A stretch of 34,535 nt of DNA, from the NCBI GenBank assembly GCA_038199755.1, contig JBBPYR010000051.1:1-34535 (forward strand), given 5' to 3'. The notes under the pieces were generated by a model. The model was not told where the DNA came from and searched no databases. It worked only from the letters and a program-made list of their open reading frames with translations. Origin of the DNA: JBBPYR01 sp038199755. Lineage in GTDB: Bacteria; Chloroflexota; Ktedonobacteria; Ktedonobacterales; Ktedonobacteraceae. A program made the position numbers and the translations under genes. Shown one piece after another: positions 31,470 to 34,535 of this stretch (its first letter is position 1; every line of letters begins with the position of its first letter).

Positions 31470-32101
31470 TGACCATTCGCGGCATAATCTTTGACCTGGA
31501 CGGTACACTAGCCGACACACTACCCATCTGCATACAAGCATACAAGCATGCATTTGAGCAACTCTCTGGTCGCCCCTATACAGACGAAGAGGTTACAAGG
31601 TACTTCGGTGCCACCGAAGAGGGCATCTTCCAGAAAGTCTTACCCGATCAATGGCGCGAAGGTCTTCAACTCTACTACGATACCTATGCCCAACTGCAAG
31701 CCGCTTGCCCAGAGCCATTCCCCGGCATCAAACACGCGCTCAGCCTGCTTAAAGAGCGGGGAATCATGCTAGCGATTGTGACAGGGCGCGGCACCTTCAA
31801 TACCCATCGCACGCTCGACTATCTAGGGATCGCGCACTTCTTCGCTATCGTTGAAGGTGGCGATGTGGATAAAGTCGTGAAAATGCACGCCATGCAGCGC
31901 ATCCTCGCCACATGGGGCATCTCGCCGCAGGAAGCTGCGTATGTAGGCGATACACAGACCGACATGCAAGAAGCAATAGGGGCAGGTGTGCTGCCCATAG
32001 GTGCGCTCTGGGCCAACACCGCCACCATCTCGCTACCACCCGCTGACGGCATTCTCACCTTTGAGAGCACCGACGCATTCATCCAATGGATACAAAAGTG
32101 A
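31469..32101 (+). CDS. HAD-superfamily phosphatase (PGP/Gph-like)
   Basis: A 210-residue HAD hydrolase with a C1 cap. Motif I is FDLDGTLAD (Asp9 nucleophile, Asp11), motif II VTGRG, the Lys of motif III is in VDKVVKMHA, and motif IV YVGDTQTDM. This matches phosphoglycolate-phosphatase-like enzymes, but the substrate is not fixed by sequence. Its ATG overlaps the etfA stop, so the two are translationally coupled. Confidence 0.88.
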   Translation: MTIRGIIFDLDGTLADTLPICIQAYKHAFEQLSGRPYTDEEVTRYFGATEEGIFQKVLPDQWREGLQLYYDTYAQLQAACPEPFPGIKHALSLLKERGIMLAIVTGRGTFNTHRTLDYLGIAHFFAIVEGGDVDKVVKMHAMQRILATWGISPQEAAYVGDTQTDMQEAIGAGVLPIGALWANTATISLPPADGILTFESTDAFIQWIQK

Positions 32102-32109
32102 GGATCCGC

Positions 32110-32604
32110 ATGATACAGGTACGCGTGGCGACCCCTGCCGATACCAGGGCGATTGCCCATATCTATAATCAGGGCATTGCAGACCGTATAGCCACCTACG
32201 AAACGGAGCCGCGTTCGCCCGCAGACATTCAGGCATGGTTTGATGGTACACATCCCATTGTGGTTGGCGAAGAAAACTCCGAGATCATCGCCTTCGCCTC
32301 CACCTCGACGTATCGTCCACGCCCATGCTATGCTGGTATCGCTGAATTCTCAGTCTACGTCAAACGCGAAAAGCGCGGACGCGGAGCTGGACGTGTCACG
32401 CTAGAGGCACTAATAAACGAGGCAGAAAAAGCAGGCTTTTGGAAACTCCTTTCGCGTGTCTTCATCGCAAACACGGCCAGCCGCGCCCTGCTAAACTCGC
32501 TCGGCTTCCGCGAGGTCGGCATCTATTACAAACACGCCAAGCTCGATGGCATTTGGACCGATGTAGTGATAGTCGAGAAGTTGCTAGACGCCAATCTCAC
32601 CTGA
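32110..32604 (+). CDS. GNAT N-acetyltransferase (phosphinothricin-acetyltransferase-like)
   Basis: A 164-residue GNAT protein. VRVATPADTRAIAHIYNQGI, cut here to ATPADTRAIAHIYNQG, YAGIAEFSVYVKREKRGRGAG (short: SVYVKREKRGRGAG, the acetyl-CoA loop) and NTASRALLNSLGFREVG follow the usual GNAT order and resemble the PAT subgroup that acetylates small amines. ATG at 32110 has GAGGA before it; an in-frame ATG at 32086 would overlap the HAD gene. Likely co-transcribed with the HAD gene 8 bases upstream. Confidence 0.85.
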   Translation: MIQVRVATPADTRAIAHIYNQGIADRIATYETEPRSPADIQAWFDGTHPIVVGEENSEIIAFASTSTYRPRPCYAGIAEFSVYVKREKRGRGAGRVTLEALINEAEKAGFWKLLSRVFIANTASRALLNSLGFREVGIYYKHAKLDGIWTDVVIVEKLLDANLT

Positions 32605-32652
32605 AAATCTGTTGCTCATCTCAGATCAATCACCCGAAACAACAGGCTTACA

Positions 32653-32682
32653 TTGCAATTCTCTTAGAACAATGCATACAAT
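32653..32682 (+). promoter_or_regulatory. promoter of the quinone oxidoreductase gene
   Basis: TTGCAA (32653-32658), 18 bases and TACAAT (32677-32682), 49 bases before the ATG. GGAGAG ribosome site follows. Confidence 0.6.
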
Positions 32683-32731
32683 AGAATCGTTTTCTTTCTA
32701 CCATCACATATTTTTATCAGGAGAGACATAG

Positions 32732-33679
32732 ATGAAAGCAGTACAATTCGCACAGTATGGCGAACCTGACGTGCTACAATTGCAAGAAGTCCCCGATCCC
32801 ATACCGGGACCAGAGGATGTACTGATTGATGTAAAGGCCACTAGTGTCAACCGTCTTGACCTTTTTCAGCGCAATGGTAGCAGACCAGTCGGCAAACTTC
32901 CTTTCACACCAGGAATAGATGCAGTTGGTATCGTTGTCCAGGACGCCAACGGCTTCCATGCAGGTGAGCGCGTCATGACCACTCGTGCGATGGCGGCAAA
33001 AGGCGGCGGTGGCTATGCCAGCAGAATTGCCGCCCCCGCTACAACGCTCTCACGCATTCCCGCGGGCGTCAGCTTTGAAGAGGCCGTCGCTGCAGGTCTC
33101 GCCGCGTCAACCGCGTGGAATAGCTTGTTCAACCAGGGCAAGCTCCAATCAGGCGAGCGTGTATTGATCTGGGCCGGTTCCAGTGGCGTCGGCTCCATCG
33201 CTATTCAGCTTGCCAAACATGCTGGCGCATGGGTCGCCAGCACTGCCAGCACTGAGGAGCGGGTCGCGGCAGTAAGCAAGCTCGGTGCTGATCTCGTTAT
33301 TAATCATCGCCAGCAAGATATCGCAAAAATATTGCAGCAGCAGGGTGGCGTCAATCTCGTGATAGAACTGGTCAGCACCACCCTACAAACCAGCCTTGAT
33401 GCCTGCACCACCGATGGGCGTATTGTTCTCATTGGCAACCTCGGCGGCCAAAAAGCCACCGTAGACACACAAGCGTGGCGCTTGAAGCTTGTCACCGTGA
33501 TTGGTGGTGGTGTATCAGTCGCGCTCGCCAGTGACGAGCAACAAATACTCAACCTGATCTCACAAAAGGCCATCACACCCGTCATCGCACAAACCCTTCC
33601 AGTAGCACAGGCCGCCGACGCCCATCGCCTGCTGGCATCCGGTGAACCACAAGGAAAAATCGTATTAATACACCAATAG
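32732..33679 (+). CDS. NADPH:quinone oxidoreductase-type MDR dehydrogenase
   Basis: A 315-residue zinc-free medium-chain dehydrogenase. The N-terminal GroES-like domain begins MKAVQFAQYGEPDVLQ, has NRLDLFQRNG and PFTPGIDAVGIV, and lacks zinc-binding Cys/His sets. The cofactor loop is AGSSGVGSIAIQLAK and the C-terminus GKIVLI is standard. Members reduce quinones or enones with NADPH. The next gene starts 15 bases downstream, so they may share a transcript. Confidence 0.88.
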   Translation: MKAVQFAQYGEPDVLQLQEVPDPIPGPEDVLIDVKATSVNRLDLFQRNGSRPVGKLPFTPGIDAVGIVVQDANGFHAGERVMTTRAMAAKGGGGYASRIAAPATTLSRIPAGVSFEEAVAAGLAASTAWNSLFNQGKLQSGERVLIWAGSSGVGSIAIQLAKHAGAWVASTASTEERVAAVSKLGADLVINHRQQDIAKILQQQGGVNLVIELVSTTLQTSLDACTTDGRIVLIGNLGGQKATVDTQAWRLKLVTVIGGGVSVALASDEQQILNLISQKAITPVIAQTLPVAQAADAHRLLASGEPQGKIVLIHQ

Positions 33680-33694
33680 AGAGAATCATACACA

Positions 33695-34535
33695 ATGCAA
33701 CAAATTAGCACAGAACAAATTTTATTTACGCGCGGCGTGCCCGCCATCGAAGCCCTTCCCAACAAACTCATCAGCGAATGCTTGCAAGCTGTCCTGGAGT
33801 CACCGGAAGGGAAGACTATACTCCAATACGGACATAATGGCGGCTACCTACCGCTACGCCGCCTGATCGCGGAGCAATATCATGTCTCGCCAGATGAAGT
33901 GTTGGTGGGCAACGGCTCACTCCACCTGCAAGATCTACTGTCCGCGTTCACCATCAAAAGCGGCGATGTGGTGTTTACCGAACAACCAAGCTATGACCGC
34001 GCCATCAAAACCTTTCGGCGGCGTGGCGCAAAGGTCATCGGCATTCCGCTTGAAGCCGATGGTGTAGACCTACAAGCACTGGAACAGGCTCTCACCCGCC
34101 ACGTGCCAACCTTCATGTACGTTATCCCTGACTTCCAGAACCCCGCAGGGGTCACGACCTCAGCTGAGAAGCGACAGGCCTTGGTCGATCTCGCCGAGCG
34201 TTATAACTTCTGGCTTGTCGAGGATGTGCCCTATCGCACCCTACGCTACTCCGGTGAGTCCCTGCCATTGTTGCGCGACCTCAATCCGCAGCGTGTCTTC
34301 ACCCTTAGCTCATACAGCAAGCTCATTAGCCCCGCTTTGCGCGTCGGCTATCTCATCGGGCCGCTTGCAATCGTCAAGCAGCTCACACGACTGACCGAAG
34401 ACACCATCCTGGCACCCGTGTTGCCCACGCAAGCTGCGGTAGTCGAGTTTCACAAGCGCGGCTACTTCGTCTCGAACCTTGAGCAACTCAAGCAACTCTA
34501 TGCTCCACGTCTGCACACCGTTGTCTCGGCCCTCA
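33695..34535 (+). CDS. PLP-dependent aminotransferase, class I/II (partial, 3' end beyond window)
   Basis: The visible 280 codons encode a fold-type I aminotransferase like LysN/2-aminoadipate aminotransferase. LQYGHNGGYLPLR, VGNGSLHLQDLL, PDFQNPAGVT and LVEDVPYRTLRY are typical, and SSYSKLISPALRVGY places the PLP lysine at about residue 209. The actual substrate is unknown. Only a weak purine-rich ribosome site precedes the ATG. The reading frame stays open to the window edge, so the gene is cut off by the window, not truncated in nature. Confidence 0.87.
   Translation, partial: MQQISTEQILFTRGVPAIEALPNKLISECLQAVLESPEGKTILQYGHNGGYLPLRRLIAEQYHVSPDEVLVGNGSLHLQDLLSAFTIKSGDVVFTEQPSYDRAIKTFRRRGAKVIGIPLEADGVDLQALEQALTRHVPTFMYVIPDFQNPAGVTTSAEKRQALVDLAERYNFWLVEDVPYRTLRYSGESLPLLRDLNPQRVFTLSSYSKLISPALRVGYLIGPLAIVKQLTRLTEDTILAPVLPTQAAVVEFHKRGYFVSNLEQLKQLYAPRLHTVVSAL

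Overview
The window reads as an ordinary chromosomal stretch of a free-living, genome-rich bacterium. My best guess is Chloroflexota, class Ktedonobacteria. That rests on the mix seen here: a membrane-anchored kinase-like protein with an extracellular beta-rich tail, an IS200/IS605 element with a divergent tnpB, PadR regulation, mycofactocin-type OYE enzymes and dispersed palindromic repeats. This is inference from family patterns, not a database result. No rRNA, tRNA or CRISPR array was seen. The first ~110 bases look like a poor-quality contig end.

Layout. 110-2225: an S51-type peptidase and acetate kinase (ackA), both on the minus strand, separated by a perfect 70-bp palindrome. 2356-2599: a 3-hydroxyisobutyrate dehydrogenase pseudogene with its middle deleted. 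2758-4701: a membrane pseudokinase. 4778-8982: a tight four-gene operon (ketoacyl synthase III, OleD-like reductase, metallo-beta-lactamase-fold hydrolase, PaaK/F390-type adenylating enzyme). It resembles olefin/beta-lactone (Ole) biosynthesis with non-canonical partners and is the best candidate for an undescribed pathway. 9010-11105: an orphan YgiT-type zinc finger, an APH-like kinase and a nucleotidyltransferase. About 11180-12965: an IS200/IS605 element with tnpA and tnpB. 12982-15414: a membrane-bound MutS-like ATPase and a methyltransferase. 15425-17213: a lipoprotein and a SirB1-like protein. 17429-19407: gmd and rmd for GDP-D-rhamnose.

19537-23781: a small RelE-like protein, a PadR regulator with a 32-bp operator, a large membrane protein and an encapsulated-ferritin-like protein with no encapsulin gene in view. 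24331-28282: two tandem FMN/4Fe-4S/FAD oxidoreductases of the mycofactocin-associated type. 28292-30147: a HigBA-type toxin-antitoxin pair, a SUKH protein and a VOC protein. 30441-32604: etfA without etfB, a HAD phosphatase and a GNAT acetyltransferase, closely packed. 32732-end: a quinone oxidoreductase and a partial PLP aminotransferase.

Several start choices come from promoter reading. In the pseudokinase and higB genes the most upstream possible start lies inside a -35 box, so a downstream start is preferred. tnpB seems to be translated from a leaderless mRNA.
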